Shown: positions 45,205 to 56,852 of the stretch, piece by piece
Layout: the number at the start of each line of letters is the position of its first letter
Position numbering within the stretch: position 1 is the first letter of the stretch
From: Diploptera punctata
Lineage: Eukaryota; Arthropoda; Insecta; Blattodea; Blaberidae
Length of the DNA: 64,000 bases
NCBI GenBank assembly: GCA_030220185.1
Contig: JASPKZ010004955.1
Coordinates: 434,001 to 498,000, forward strand
Reading direction: 5' to 3'
Made by a program: the position numbers and the translations under genes
The notes under the pieces: model-generated
Told to the model about the DNA's origin: nothing
Databases searched by the model: none
The model's input: only the letters and a program-made list of their open reading frames with translations

Positions 45205-47995
45205 ATGCTAAATACTTACTTACTTATTTACTCACTCACTGGCACTATCGAACCCGTAAGTTCATGGCCGCGCGGACATAAGCTCTCCATACCTATCTTG
45301 AGCTAATGCTTTCCAATCATTCCCTGTATAATCTACTTCCCTCAAATCATAGTTAATGTTGTTCTCCCACCTCATTCTTGGTCTACCAACTGGGCGTTTT
45401 CCCTCTGGTTTTCCTACAAGAAGCTTCGATGCACGTCTTTCATTCCCCATACGCGCAACATGTCCTGCCCATCGCAGTCTACGAGACTTAACTGTTCTTA
45501 TTATATCTGGCTTCCTATAAAGACCATGTAGTTCATTGTTATGTAGTCTTCTCCATTCACCTGTCTGTTCAACTCTCTTTGGTCAAAAATTTTTCCTCAA
45601 TGCTTTATTCTCAAATACTCGTAATCTCCTTTCCTCCCTTAAAGGAAGAGTCCATGTTTCGCACCCATATAATATAACTGGTAGAATAATAATTTTATAT
45701 ATTTTAAGTTTAACGTTTTTTGAAAGGAGTTGGAACATCAAGAGTCTCTATAATGCATAATAGCACTCAATTCCAGAATTGAGCCTATGCTTAATTTCTT
45801 TGTACACCTCATTCCTACTTGTGATTAGGCCTATTGTTCCTAGGTATTTGAATTCAGCCACTTCTTCAAAATTTCCCTATTTTGTCATTAGCTGTCCATT
45901 TCCATTATATAATGTATTTCTACGTGTGACCATATATTTAGTTTTATTGATATTTACTTCCAGTCCTAATTTCTTAGTGTTACTCAATAGTGTGTGCGTG
46001 TTGTCCTTTAGTATCTCCTCGCTATGGGCCAATAGTACTACATCATCAGCATAAACTAACAGCTTATTAATACCATTGAGTTCTAGGCCTTCCTCATCCT
46101 TTAAAAATATGATGGCATGCTCTAGTACAAAATTAAATAGTAGAGGAGACTAGCTGGCCCGGCGAACGTCGTATCGCCTTTAAATATTTTTACGTTAATT
46201 TTTCCTATGTTTTAATAGTTATCTGCTATTCGGGGCGGAAAAAAATCCAACAAATCAAAGATCATAAAAATCGGTCCAGCCGTTCTTGAGTTATAAATAG
46301 TGTAGCTAATCCGACTTTGTTATAGGCCTATATATAGGCCTATAAGTCCGGGCCACGCGTTGTTGTGGCTATGGTATACGTTAAATTATGTTGTAGTAAA
46401 CTAAGTGAGAAATCTAAATCAGAAAGTTTTTGTTTTACACAATTTTTTAGTTCTGGTACGTTAACTACACCCGGTATAAATATGGGTGGTGGTTTATGTG
46501 GAAGTGGTTTTGTTGATTGAGATGAATTTATGTTGTCTGCATTCTCAGTATCATCCATAAGTGTATCATAAGGATTATTGATGGAATATTTTGAGGAGGC
46601 TTGCTGATTTCATTGTACTTTCGTTTTTTTCTACGAACTTGTTGGCAGTTTGGATTCTCATCATCATCATCAAGAAGTCTCTATATAGTAATATGATCTT
46701 GTAATATATTATAGTCATCTTGTTTTTCATTTAATTGAGGCATGGAGATTGTTTCTGTAATATTAGGCATATTATTATAAATAACAGACTTACTTACAGT
46801 TCTGTTATTCCAGTCCTTAAGACCTTCATATGTTTTTAAATTGACATTCTTCTTAAATGTAAGATTTATGTCACATAGGCCTATACCAATTTGCGGAAAT
46901 TCACTCGATATCTTATCATTCATGGTCTCTAGAACTGATTCGCCATATTGTTCAATGTCTCTTCTCGGTCCAGTTAAATTTAAATTAAGTTGCTGTCTTT
47001 CAGCCAGATTACTTAAAACTAATACTTACACACGAAATTAATATTATTATCAATATATTGAAAATAAAATAAACACAAACACACTTAAATTTTGAAATAA
47101 TGAATATTTGTAATTCAATTGAAATTCGCGGTTGCAAGAAAAAGCACAGCCACCTGGTTAAATAATAAACAAATTACCTTAAACCGTCTTCTGTTAGAAT
47201 CGTATGGAACTCACAGATAATTATAACTCTTTGTTAAATAATGAACAAATAATTTCCAATAAAAATAATGCGACTATAAATTTAGTTATAAACAACCGTA
47301 GCCTACACGCACCCTACTATTTGTGCCATTTAGAACATTCGTATAAGTCTAACTTTTTTTTTTTTAGGAATTCCGAACTCCAGCAGGATACTTGTCCCTC
47401 TTAATTGAATCATATGCTTTTTTTTTAATCTACATATAGTTGATGAACAGTACCATTATATTCCCATTTCTTTTCTAAAATTTGTCTTATACTAAAAATC
47501 TGATCTGTTGTAGACCTGTTTCTTCTAAATGCACATTGATGATCTCCTAGAATGTCATCAATATAGGGAATAAGTCTGCTTACTAATATATTTGTTAGAA
47601 TTTTGAACGAAGTTGAAAGTAATGAAATGCCCCTGTAGTTGTTGCAATCAGTTTATCTCCTTTCTTATAAATTGGTACGATAGTCGATTCTTTCCATTCA
47701 TCTGGAAGAGCTTCTTTTTCCCAAATCATACTAAGCAACCGGCGTATCTTGTCCATCAATTTTTCTCCCCCTGATTTTATCAGTTCTGCTGGGATCTCAT
47801 CTGAACCTGATGCTTTATCCATCTTCAATTTTTCTATCGCCATTTCAACCTCGAATGCACTTGGTTCTGCGACTAGCATTTCTTATGTCTGTAAATTTTC
47901 CTCTTCAATGTCATGTTCTGTATGTACATTTAATAAGTGATTAAAGTAACTTTTCCATCTATTTAATATACTGCTAGTATCTGCAATCATTTCCT
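45205..47995 (-). mobile_element. RTE-like LINE copy 9, interrupted by other LINE sequence
   Basis: It has the tail complement of GTAA at about 45205-45225 and the RT C-terminal half to 46150. It resumes at about 47302 and runs through the RT fingers and linker to about 47995, where it is 5'-truncated. About 70 bp of RTE sequence is missing at the break, so 46151-47301 is not a clean insertion. The RT is broken by several stops. Confidence 0.85.
46151..47301 (-). pseudogene. LINE ORF1 (gag-like) fragment within RTE copy 9
   Basis: On the minus strand about 47010-46681 reads 'RRDIEQYGESVLETMNDKI...', followed after a stop by 'DDDDENPNCQQVRRKKRKYNE' and 'PPPIFIPGVVNVPELKNCV' (46558-46340). The last motif is the start of the PRE_C2HC region in LINE ORF1 proteins; the zinc knuckles are missing. 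The segment 46151-46340 carries a motif 'GCCCGGCGAACGTCG ... TCCAGCCGTTCTTGAGTTAT' that looks like the end of another insect repeat, which I cannot name. The whole block replaced part of RTE copy 9. Confidence 0.6.
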
Positions 47996-48039
47996 CATAC
48001 TGATCCGTGCAAAATAGACCCACAGAGTATTATATTATA

Positions 48040-49660
48040 TATATATAAAGTTTTAAAAAATTGAAATAATGATTCAAGAGAAAATGCACATTTAAATTGT
48101 ATATCTAAAGAATCTTGGCTTACCTACTTTCATCATTTATGGACACAAAAGGATGATTTATTACAAATACCAATCTCTAATAACACTGCTTTGGAACAAA
48201 TTTCTATAGATGAATTAACTGATGTTGTTAAATCATTAAAAAGTAACAAAGCTCCCGGAGAAGACCACATTAATCAAGAATTATTTAAATTTTCAACTAA
48301 AAATTTTTTAGACAGTTTTCTGATTCTCCTTAATATGATATGGGAAGGACAAGAACCACCACAAAGCTGGAACAAATCCATTGTAATACCAATCTTCAAA
48401 AAAGGAAGTCGCCAAATCAAAGATAACTATCGTGGAATTAGCTTGTTGAACTCTGGATATAAAATTTATGCTAATATAGTTAAGAATAAATTGAGGAAAA
48501 TTTATGAAAATATAATTGGAGAAGAGCAGAATGGTTTCAGAAAGGGTAGATCTTGTACAGATGGATTCTTTACTCTAAAACTACTATTAGAAAAGCACAA
48601 GGAATTCAATATAGAAACTCATATCGCCTTCGTTGACTTCATAAAGGCTTTTGACAAAGTAGACAGAAATATATTACTACAAATTTTAGCTGATGATAGC
48701 GTTCCATAACAATATATTACTAATATCTTCAACATCTATAAAAATACTGAAATCTCTGTTAAACAAGATGGCAAATTATCTTCTTGGGAAAAGATCAACA
48801 CTGGAGTAAGAGAGGGATGTGGACTTTCACCGGTGCTTTTCATTATATACATGAATATATTAATAAATGAATGGAGGAAAACACAACGAGGATATATACC
48901 CATCAATAGGAACCTCAAACTCGATGCTATTCTTTTTGCAGACGATTTAGCTCTTCTGGCACTTTCCGAAAATGATTTGCAACGATCAATTTATAATTTA
49001 CAAAAAATAGATGCCAAATTTAATATGGAAATATCAATTAACAGAACTAAAATTATGGCATTTCATGGGAAGGACCCCATACAAAGTAAAATCTGTCTCC
49101 AGAATAAAATTTTAGAGAGATATAATCAATTTAAATATCTTGGATATTATCTCTCTATCTGGGATGAAAAGGATATCCCTGAAAAAGTTACTAGTTATAA
49201 TAAAAGTTTAGGAATTATTAATCAAGTTATGAAACCATCCCTTGTACAAAAAAACACCAGATTACGTTTATGTAACACTTTGGCTAGACCAGTGTTGACC
49301 TATGGTAGTGAAGCATGGACACTAAGAAAACAACATGAAAGCAGAATAACGGCTTGTGAAATGAGATTCATGCGCAGAACAGCGGGTTACACCAGATGGG
49401 ATCGGAAAAGGAACACCGATATCTTAAAAGAATTGAAGACTACGCCAATTTTGGAATATATTAAACAGTACCAACTAAATTGGAAACACCATCTTGAAAG
49501 AATGAGTTCAAATCGGATCCCCAAAGCTGTTTATAATTATATACCAAGAGGACGAAGATCACTGGGCCGTCCTATGAAACGCTGGAGGGAAAAGTTTCTA
49601 TAGGATCGTAACAGGCGTTGGCCTAATACTTGGAAGGAAGAAGAAGAAGATATATATATA
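48040..49660 (+). mobile_element. LINE-H, 5'-truncated, GAA tail
   Basis: It contains an almost uninterrupted RT frame (about 48080-49603), then a short 3' end with GGAAGGAAGAAGAAGAAG followed by a TA run. It resembles LINE-B in its C-terminal domain (MRFMRRTAGY..., GRRSLGRPMKRW) but its sequence is clearly distinct and its tail differs. TA-rich sequence on both sides prevents a firm call of the target duplication. Confidence 0.88.
48080..49603 (+). pseudogene. Reverse transcriptase of LINE-H with a single in-frame stop
   Basis: The frame is the same from about 48080 to 49603, broken only by TAA at 48707-48709. Domains in order: linker ('WLTYFHHLWTQKD'), RT start ('KSNKAPGEDHINQELFK'), 'DNYRGISLLNSGYKI', 'NGFRKGRSC', 'IAFVDFIKAFDKVDR', 'GVREGCGLSPVLF', the active site 'FADDLALLAL' (about 48935), thumb, and the C-terminal region ending 'RGRRSLGRPMKRWREKFL'. 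The stop lies where a Gln is expected (CAA to TAA). With one lesion it is the best preserved LINE RT in the window. The endonuclease is missing through 5' truncation. There is no ATG at the start, so this is not a complete gene. Confidence 0.9.
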
Positions 49661-49663
49661 TAA

Positions 49664-49703
<40 letters not shown>

Positions 49704-49705
49704 TG
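49664..49705. repeat. (TTA)n microsatellite
   Basis: A TTA trinucleotide run following the TA-rich end of LINE-H. Confidence 0.9.
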
Positions 49706-50029
49706 TGAATTGACCTACCTAACCACAAAGCAAAGCGCATGAAAACTAAAATCCTGAGTACATTATAGCATGTTCTTTGGATCATGATAATATATGTTGA
49801 AAAATTGGAAATTAATAATCTATCATGATTAATTTTTCATTGTAGCAAGAAAAGTCGGTATGTATCCGGATATTAAAATTGTATCCATTACTTTTCCTCT
49901 GCTAGCTCTAAACAAGCCCTCGATAAACGTATTGTGTTATGTTATTTTATTTAACAACGCTCTTTAACAGCTAATGTTATTAGCGTAGCAATTAAGATCT
50001 GTGCATGAAAGGGCATATTAAAATCAGAG
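49706..50029. other. Mostly unassigned; possible SINE piece at the right
   Basis: The segment GTGTTATGTTATTTTATTTA with AACAACGCTC (about 49936-49965) resembles the start of repeats known from other insects. I cannot link it to a family here. Confidence 0.35.
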
Positions 50030-50190
50030 GCCTCTTTTTTTTAGGCTTGCGGTTCTTTTACATGCTGTAAATTACGATTCGGGACCAACGGTTGTAGTTC
50101 CCTTGCCAAGGAACGCACTGTCAGGATTTTTATATCTTGAAAAATCCATCGACTCCGGACCGAGTAACCACTAGTTCTATCTGTATAAGG
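50030..50190 (-). mobile_element. tRNA-related SINE-S copy 3
   Basis: This shares CAGGATTTTTAT and AAAAATCCATCGA with 8770-8980 and 9390-9580. The minus-strand head reads 'ACTAGTGGTTACTCGG'. Confidence 0.55.
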
Positions 50191-52155
50191 AATTTCGAAA
50201 CATTCTATATAACTTGCATATGGTTGTAATGTATTTAGCCTATTTTATCTTTGTTTATTGGCGTTTAAACGTACCAGTTGTATTATATAACATCTGCCTT
50301 TTGTCTTTAGTGCTTGTTGATTTTGATGTAGAACAGATGTTCATTTGCGTGGTTACTTGCAGATTCTGCAAATCGCTCAATAATACACATCATCTCAAGA
50401 GAATTACTACTTGTAGTAAATGCATACTTACTCCAGCCCTCATATACCTTCGTAGGTGTTAGGTTTTACATTTCTTTCTATTTAAGGACACGTTCTTGCC
50501 CCTTTTCCATGTCATTTTCCGGCTATTTATAAGTTTTTACGTTTTTTTCATGGACTTCATTTCGGTCTTCTACCTACTCCACATATTCGGGCTTGCCATA
50601 CTTGTTTAATTGTTGTCTGCTTATGTGGCTAGACCATCTCAGTTGAGATTGATATATTATTTTGCACAGGTTGAACATTCAATGTTATCCTTATTATTTA
50701 ATTTCAAACTTTGTCCGTCCTTTTTTTTCCAACGACCTTACGTATTCTATTTCTGCTGTTTGTATTTTGTTTTTCGCTATTTATCCAAGCTCTGCTTTCA
50801 TAAAGTAGCTTCGATTTGTGTTGAGCTATAAACTGTCGTTTTTATGTTTTAACCAATTACCTTTCTTCTCCCTAGGATTCCGCCATGTATAGCGTGATAA
50901 GAGTCTACTTTGGAATTATTCCATCTGAAATCAATAAAATATAAAATAAATTCAACTTGACCATCTCGGGTTTTAATTACAGGAATCATTATCCCCATAC
51001 GTCTCATTTAAAATACATTTTTAGAAAAATTATATCTTGTTAGATTTTGTTCACATTACATTTTAATATCTGGATTTTTTTTCTGTTCACTAAAATATTT
51101 TAATCTTGAATAACTCATACCCTACTAGCCCTACATGGTTGTTTTATACCTCATTTTAAAGGGAATTTCATAAGGTTAAATTTGATATGCCACTTGTCTG
51201 TATTCATATAAAAAATTGAAGAATTAAAAAAAGTTTTTTTTTTAATTTTGTGAAAAATGTATATTTTCAGTATTATTACAAAGTATAATACTAGAATGTT
51301 TCAGTGTAGGATCTCAATGGGATTAGGAGTTAAAATTAATATACCTGTTCAAACTACAAAAAACTCTAATTCAACCCAGGAAGATACTACAGACCTTATG
51401 GGCTACGCCAGTGCCCCCCTATGTACAGAGGGTAGATGTTGCCAAACTGATAATAACGGTATTTGTTTGTTTAGTGAGGGGAGGAGGGGCAAGGTTAGCA
51501 GTACTTTTTCCAAATCTAGGTACTATACATTAAAAAAAAGTTTTTCTTTTACGGCATGCAAACTAGTTTTATAGTAAATATGAGAGTCGACACTTTTCCA
51601 CATGATAGTACAGATCCGCACGAGTTCATTGTCAAGTGGTAACTGTTTTTTTTTTTCTTTAAGAGGGGGTGGCTTGGAGGGCTACAACTTACAAATATGT
51701 ACCTGCTATGTTGCAATCTTCAGTTTTATATAAGGATTTCTCTCAAGAAAATACTGTTAAAATGGTAACCCATTTCCTATTCCAAACATACAGTAACTTC
51801 CTGGGTTGAATCTGACTTGTAGGCTGATTCTTGTTATTACAGGGTGTCTCATGCTTACTGGCTTTATTCTTTAGACTTCAATCATGGCTCAGTGAGTGAA
51901 TAATTGACAAGTGTTTCAAATGTGTTCTTTATCATAACCCGTAGAGTCCGGATCCTTCTGCAATTACATGTTTTTTTCCTTCATATGTTCTTTCGTAATG
52001 TCAAAAAATGTTGATTCACATGTATAAACCTTATACTAGAGTTTGATATTACATATGTTTAAATATTTTATCCAATACTACATATTTGTTAGAATATTAC
52101 ATATTTGTTTTACATAAAATGGTCTTAAAATGTAATTTCACAATTTTTTTGTATA
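50191..52155. other. About 2 kb AT-rich, no gene recognised
   Basis: The longest open stretch (51257-51574, plus, 105 codons) has no known domain, no signal peptide and low-complexity ends. I do not regard it as a gene. No repeat in common with the rest of the window was found. Confidence 0.4.
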
Positions 52156-52339
52156 CAGTGCTAGGAATCAGGTAAACTTTCTAAATTATTTGTTCTCAAC
52201 TCTTTTTGGAGGCTGCTTTTTTTATTGAACAAGTTTTGGAACCTGCGTTTTACCCTGTGGGTATATCGTAGGATATTTAGTTTACAATTAATATGGGTTA
52301 TTTCAGTATCTGGAATATTTCGTATAGGTACTTGATTGT

Positions 52340-52640
52340 TCATGGCATTTTGATAACTTTTCGTAGCACTATGTTAGGGTTCTTGATGTGCGCTGGTCTG
52401 TACTTTTCTTGTAGCTCGCAGTGAAGTAAAATATACATAGCTGTTTGGTTGCCTTCTGAGCATAGGCACTCCGGTGAGGTGAGTCTATTTTTGCGAGGAA
52501 ATCTGCCCTTTCGTTTCCGTAGTGTCCAGTGTGGCCTTGGATCCAATATAATTTTACTTGATTGTTACTCTGTATGTGTTGAAGATCTGTCCTGATCTGA
52601 CTTACAATGGGATTGACTGATTTGCTTTTATTGATTGCTT
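52340..52640 (-). pseudogene. RNase H domain end and C-terminus of LINE-K2
   Basis: About 52605-52500 translates to 'QSNNQVKLYWIQGHTGHYGNERADFLA', split across frames, which matches the W-x-x-G-H-x-G-x-x-G-N-E-x-A-D end of RNase H. It is followed by the C-terminal Cys/His segment 'CLCSEGNQTAMYILLHC'. A frameshift separates the two. Confidence 0.75.
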
Positions 52641-53471
52641 TTAGTGCTGCTTGTGAGTGAATCTTTATGGCGGATTTAGTTTTAGGTTTTTGAGCATTTT
52701 TTTATATCCATTTTAGTGCCATCTGAATTCAGAGCAGCTCGGCTTGAAATACTGTGCATTGAGGGTGGAGTTTTGTTGGCCTGCCCCGACATTTCCTTCT
52801 GTTTTCGACCCATCAGTGTAGAGGGTGTAATCTCCATCTCCATCACAGCCTGTGAGTTCTACTTTATGTTTAGGGTTTTTAATCCCTCTTCACTTTTTTA
52901 AGATTGCCGTAGTCTTCTTGTTATTATTTAGCGCCCAGACGTCGCGTCGTTTCGTAATCTGAGTTCCAGTTCTATTGGGAGAACATTTCCTATGACTGTG
53001 AGTGCCTCTGTAGAGACCGATTTTGTCATGAATATGAGGATTTGTCTTTGTATTCTAGTTAGTTTTTGTCCATTTCTGATTTGTGGCGAATTTGTTGGTA
53101 TCAGACACTACAGGCATACGTTTTGGTTGGTAGTAGGCAGTATTTGTATATTGTAATTAGGTGGTTGAATGATAGCCCCCAGGATGACATTGAGCAGCGA
53201 ATTAGTCTCTGCAAAGTGGACTGTGTTTTACGGTGTAGGTTCTGAATTTGTTGACTCCATGTGAGGTTGCAATCCAGTCACATCCAAATAATTAATTTGT
53301 GTGACGACGGGTATATTGCTCTCTTTTATTGTTTGAAGTGTTCGATATCTTTATACTTGGCGGCAAATCATTGGCATTATACCACATTTCTGTTTCGCTA
53401 ATTCCAGTTTGTTTTCTTTACGCCATCCTTCGATTCTGGAAAGAGCATTTGAAATTATATTTCGTATATCG

Positions 53472-54110
53472 TTATGGAATGACCCCTTGAGCATCATCAT
53501 CTGCATATAGGACTACCTCTAGGCGTTCCTGCAGCTGTGTTGCAGTTTTGATCAGATCGCCAGCTATGAGATTCCATAGTATTGGTCCGAAAGCCGATCC
53601 CTGTGGACAGCCTTTAGAGATGTATGCAGCCTTCTTGCAATTCGGTAATATTAAGTTTGCGCAGCGGTCTTTCAGGAAATCTTGGATTACTTCATAGATG
53701 TTTCTGGGGCAATTGTATTTCCTTAGAATCGTAAGTATTTTTGGATGCCAGGCTTTGTCAAAAACGCTCTTAAAGTCTAGGGCTACTAACAGCACCTTAT
53801 ATTGTTGGCTTTGTATTTGTTAATGGTATCTGTAATCTTTCGTATGACATCGATTGTGGATGTTCCTGCCTTGAAACCATATTGCTGACTTTCAGTGTTT
53901 CCAGATCTAACGAGATATGTTGAGAGTCTGCCGGCTACTAATTTCTCGTAATATTTTCCAGGTACGGATAAAAGACTGATTCCTCTGTATCCGTTTACAC
54001 TTGTGTGTTCTTGTATTTTTTCGGGGAAGCAGCCTAGTTGGAGGCATTTGTTGAATAATCTCTGCCAGAAGTGTGGCAGAATGTGATGGATGTGCTAAAG
54101 CAATTATTTA
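53472..54110 (-). pseudogene. Reverse transcriptase fragment of LINE-K2
   Basis: It covers 'LFNKCLQLGCFPEKI', 'NGYRGISLLSVPGKYYEKL', 'QQYGFKAGTSTIDVI', then after a frameshift near 53795 'LLVALDFKSVFDKAWH', 'SKGCPQGSAFGPILWN' and the active site 'YADD' (about 53497-53508). 'GCPQGS' is typical of I/R1/Jockey RTs. The RT start is deleted and two or more frame changes are present. Confidence 0.8.
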
Positions 54111-54319
54111 AGGTGTGGATTTGGTACCGACCTTACGAAGGTCTTGACCCGATAACTTCATGTGCTTGTAGGAAGGTGGTGGCGAAATTGTGTGTTATGC
54201 TGTGTAGAGTGCTCCTCTAAACAGTTGTCTTCTTCAGGTGAGCTTGTCGGTCTTGAAAAACGGCTTTTTCTTGTAGTGTCAGGATCTTGCAGTCTAAGTT
54301 CTAGATGAGACTTGAGTAT

Positions 54320-55375
54320 TCACAAAGGATAGTGTGGTTTGAAGGACTTGAGGGTTTTGAAGGATGGTGGTGAGGAGAACAAGGAGGGATTGGAGTATAT
54401 TCTCCGGCGGGTTCTGAGAAGGTAAGGGAGGGAAGTTTTCTTCGGTCTTTTGAGGTGTTCTTGGAGTGGTTTTGAAGTGATTTCAGGCTTTCTCGTGGTA
54501 GATGGTTTGCTTGTTCCTTGCGTTTGTCTCATTTTCAGATACTTCTGGAATGATGGACATTTTCGATGACTTGCTGCATGATCTGCGTTGCAATTGGTAC
54601 ACTTGACTTCCGTCTGGGTGCAGTCGGAGACTCTGTGGTTTCCGGAACATCTGACGCATTTTGTGTCTCGAAAGCAGAATTCTGCAATATGTCCAAAGCC
54701 TTGACATTTGAAGCACTGGGTGCCTCCTGTGGGTTTCCGATAAGGTTCCAATCTGATTCGGATGTTGAATAGCTCTTTTAGATTTTCTTCGATTTTTTCC
54801 TTGATGTCTGGTGTTTTGTGGAGTGTTAGGATGTAAATAGGAAGCTCTATCTTCTTCTTTACTCCTTCTATGAAGACTTGTCTTTCAATGCTTCTTAATT
54901 CTTTGACGGGCAGGTTCCTACTCATAATTTCATCATATACTTCATGTGTTGTGATGGACTTAGGAAGTCCCTTCACAACTAGTTTGATGATAGGAGGCCT
55001 GCCGTAGCCATGGGTATAAAACTGAGTCTCAGATTTCTTGAGCTCTTTGTAAGCTCGCCGATAGGCCGCTTTTGTTGAGGTCCTAATGGTGAGAACGCCC
55101 TGGTTGTACTTCATGTGTACTTCATTTTTGTTTCCTGCAGTGATGCTTTCCAATTTTAGTGGCGTGATGTCTTTGGAATATACCACTAAGGGAGGTGGAG
55201 TTTCTGCCTTTTCTTCGTACAGATGTTCAAACAGATTTCTTGTTTCTATTGGTGTTCGTTGTTTATAGTGGTGTTGGTTAGTTCTAGCAGTGCGACGTGC
55301 TGGCGGGTGGACGAATCCATCCCGGTCTTGCATTTCTGCGTAGTGCTTCTTTCGACGAGGTGCTCTAGTAGCCAG
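54320..55375 (-). pseudogene. LINE-K2 ORF1 (gag-like, PRE_C2HC and zinc knuckles)
   Basis: An open frame of about 350 codons. In LINEs this protein binds the element RNA. From the N-terminus: a basic region with 'RTPIETRNLFEHLYEE', a central domain ('NQGVLTIRTSTKAAYRRAYKEL', 'PPIIKLVVKGLPKSITTHEVYDEI') corresponding to the PRE_C2HC/RRM-like part, and three Cys-rich knuckles (CFKC...HIAEFC, CVRC...HRVSDC, CTNC...HRKC). A Pro/Lys/Ser-rich tail follows. No initiating Met belongs to it, because the upstream end is fused in frame to the RT start of LINE-K1. The fusion is an accident of element junction, not a designed protein. Confidence 0.82.
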
Positions 55376-55434
55376 CTGAATCAATCCCAACAGAATGAGA
55401 ATCGGGATGTGCTGGATGATGGTTTCATCTAGAC

Positions 55435-55530
55435 CAGGGCCGCCCAAACTTTTTAATGGGCCGGGCCAATAACTGATGTGCAATTGATCGCGGGCCGGAA
55501 CATAAATATCGTTACTATTATTGTTGCTAC

Positions 55531-55565
<35 letters not shown>

Positions 55566-56451
55566 TATTATTATCATCATCATCATCGTCATTATCGTCA
55601 TCATCATCATAAACACTGGATGCTAGTTCTTCTATATGCCTACTTACAGTGTTGCTTGATATCGACACTGAGTTGAATAAATCAATTTTATCGGGACACA
55701 ACTCCTTGGCAACAGCAATCAGACACTTTTTCACAAATTCGCCATCAGAAAACGGTTTTCCGTTCTCAGCAATTAGTTCCGAAACTTCATAACTCGCTTC
55801 GGTAACATTTCTTTGTCTTACAACACCACCACCACCACCCTGAATTAATAACTGTTGTTGTGCCGTAACTTTTGAACGGAGCACGTTCGCTTTCTCAGTA
55901 CGCTCATCTCCATTAAATTTATGAAAATGGCTATGCTTTGTTTGGTAATGTCTTTTAATGTTATATTCTTTCGCAACTGCAATAACATCGTTACAAATAA
56001 GACATAACACATTGTTTCCATGCTCCTTCACAAGGTACTTGCTGGTCCAGGATTCGTTAAACTTCCTACACTCGGAATCAACTTTGTGTTTTTTAAAGCA
56101 TTTTCTCACTTTAACACTATTTTTACAACTATTCCGTGCACAGGTTACTGTTTGATTGACAATGCAACAAGCGAAACAATTAATGTTCAAAGTTTGGAGT
56201 GGGGGAGAAAACGGTGAATAAGGGATGAATCATCTCTACTACTTTGTCAAGAGAAGCGCTGACACCTAAACCAGTAATCCCTGCCTAAACTCCACATTCC
56301 AGAGAGACGAATTTCACACAGGGATGTCCAAACTAGATGTTGCATTTTAAAATCTAAATTTAAAATATAAAATTAATTTGTTCATTTCAGTGCATACGAA
56401 AAGCCATTGCCGGCCGGATATGGCCCGCTGGCCGTAGTTTGGACGGCTCTG
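55435..56451 (-). mobile_element. hAT transposon, internally deleted, 8-bp target duplication
   Basis: The ends are CAGGGCCGCCCAAACT (55435) and the complement of CAGAGCCGTCCAAACT (to 56451), flanked by perfect ATCTAGAC (55427-55434 and 56452-56459). Removing the insert joins the LINE-K1 RT in frame. The duplication fits the nTCTAGAn preference of many hATs. Only the N-terminal third of a transposase remains, so it is non-autonomous. ATT and ATC repeats lie near the deletion. Confidence 0.95.
55600..56190 (-). pseudogene. N-terminal part of a hAT transposase
   Basis: The open frame starting at 56190 carries 'WTSKYLVKEHGNNVLCLICNDVIAVAKEYNIKRHYQTKH', a BED-like C2H2 finger (C-x2-C ... H-x4-H). 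It then reads 'GKPFSDGEFVKKCLIAVAKELCPDK' and 'SISSNTVSRHIEELAS', as in the hAT subgroup related to GTF2IRD2/EPM2AIP1-type domesticated genes. After about residue 195 it runs into Asp/Asn codons of a microsatellite and then the element end. The catalytic core is missing. A Met further in ('LVKEHGNN' region upstream lacks one) cannot be excluded as the true start. Confidence 0.8.
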
Positions 56452-56564
56452 ATCTAGACCGTCGGGATCTGGGGCTTTCTTGGGCGGCAGGTTTTCAGTT
56501 ATCAATGTTACTTCTGTCTCACTGAATTGTATATCTTCCGGAGCAGAGGATGCCCATTTATTTT

Positions 56565-56852
56565 TCAACAGGTCTCTCGTTGCATTCTTGGTGTATCTTC
56601 GTTACTCTGGTCCTTAGGGAATAACTTTTCAAGCAAGGCCTCTGCTGTGTCCTCTGCGGAAGTAGTTGGTGTTCCGTTTTCACGCGTGAGTGTGCTCGGT
56701 ATGATTTGTTTCCTAAAGTTGTTTTTACATATTCTGTGCAGTTTCCAGAGTTTGGTGGAATTTATGTTTTGACAGAAGGCTTTCCACGATTCCAGTTTTG
56801 CTTGTTTAATCATTATCTGGTATTTACTTCGAATTTCGTGATTTCGGTACAA
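56565..56852 (-). pseudogene. LINE-K1 linker between endonuclease and RT
   Basis: The open stretch 'MYRNHEIRSKYQIMIKQAK...' with 'SWKAFCQNI' and 'STLTRENGTPTTSAEDTAEALLEKLFP' is the typical linker before the RT in I/R1/Jockey LINEs. Frame changes on both sides. Confidence 0.7.

Larger units (their letters stand above)
52156..55375 (-). mobile_element. LINE-K2 (I-group-like): ORF1, RT, RNase H, with internal deletion
   Basis: On the minus strand: gag-like ORF1 (55375-54320), about 200 bp of decayed sequence, RT (about 54110-53472), a long degraded RT C-terminal region, RNase H (about 52620-52480) and a C-terminal tail. The endonuclease and the start of the RT are missing between ORF1 and RT. 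RNase H places it near I-group clades. It lies head-to-tail behind LINE-K1, joined at about 55375. Confidence 0.8.

Noticed and set aside
51257..51574. Possible small protein of 105 residues
   Set aside because: No domain, no conserved neighbour, poor composition. Chance ORF in non-coding DNA.
54320..55483. Single 387-residue protein
   Set aside because: The first 35 or so residues belong to the RT of LINE-K1. The frame is an accidental fusion with LINE-K2 ORF1.
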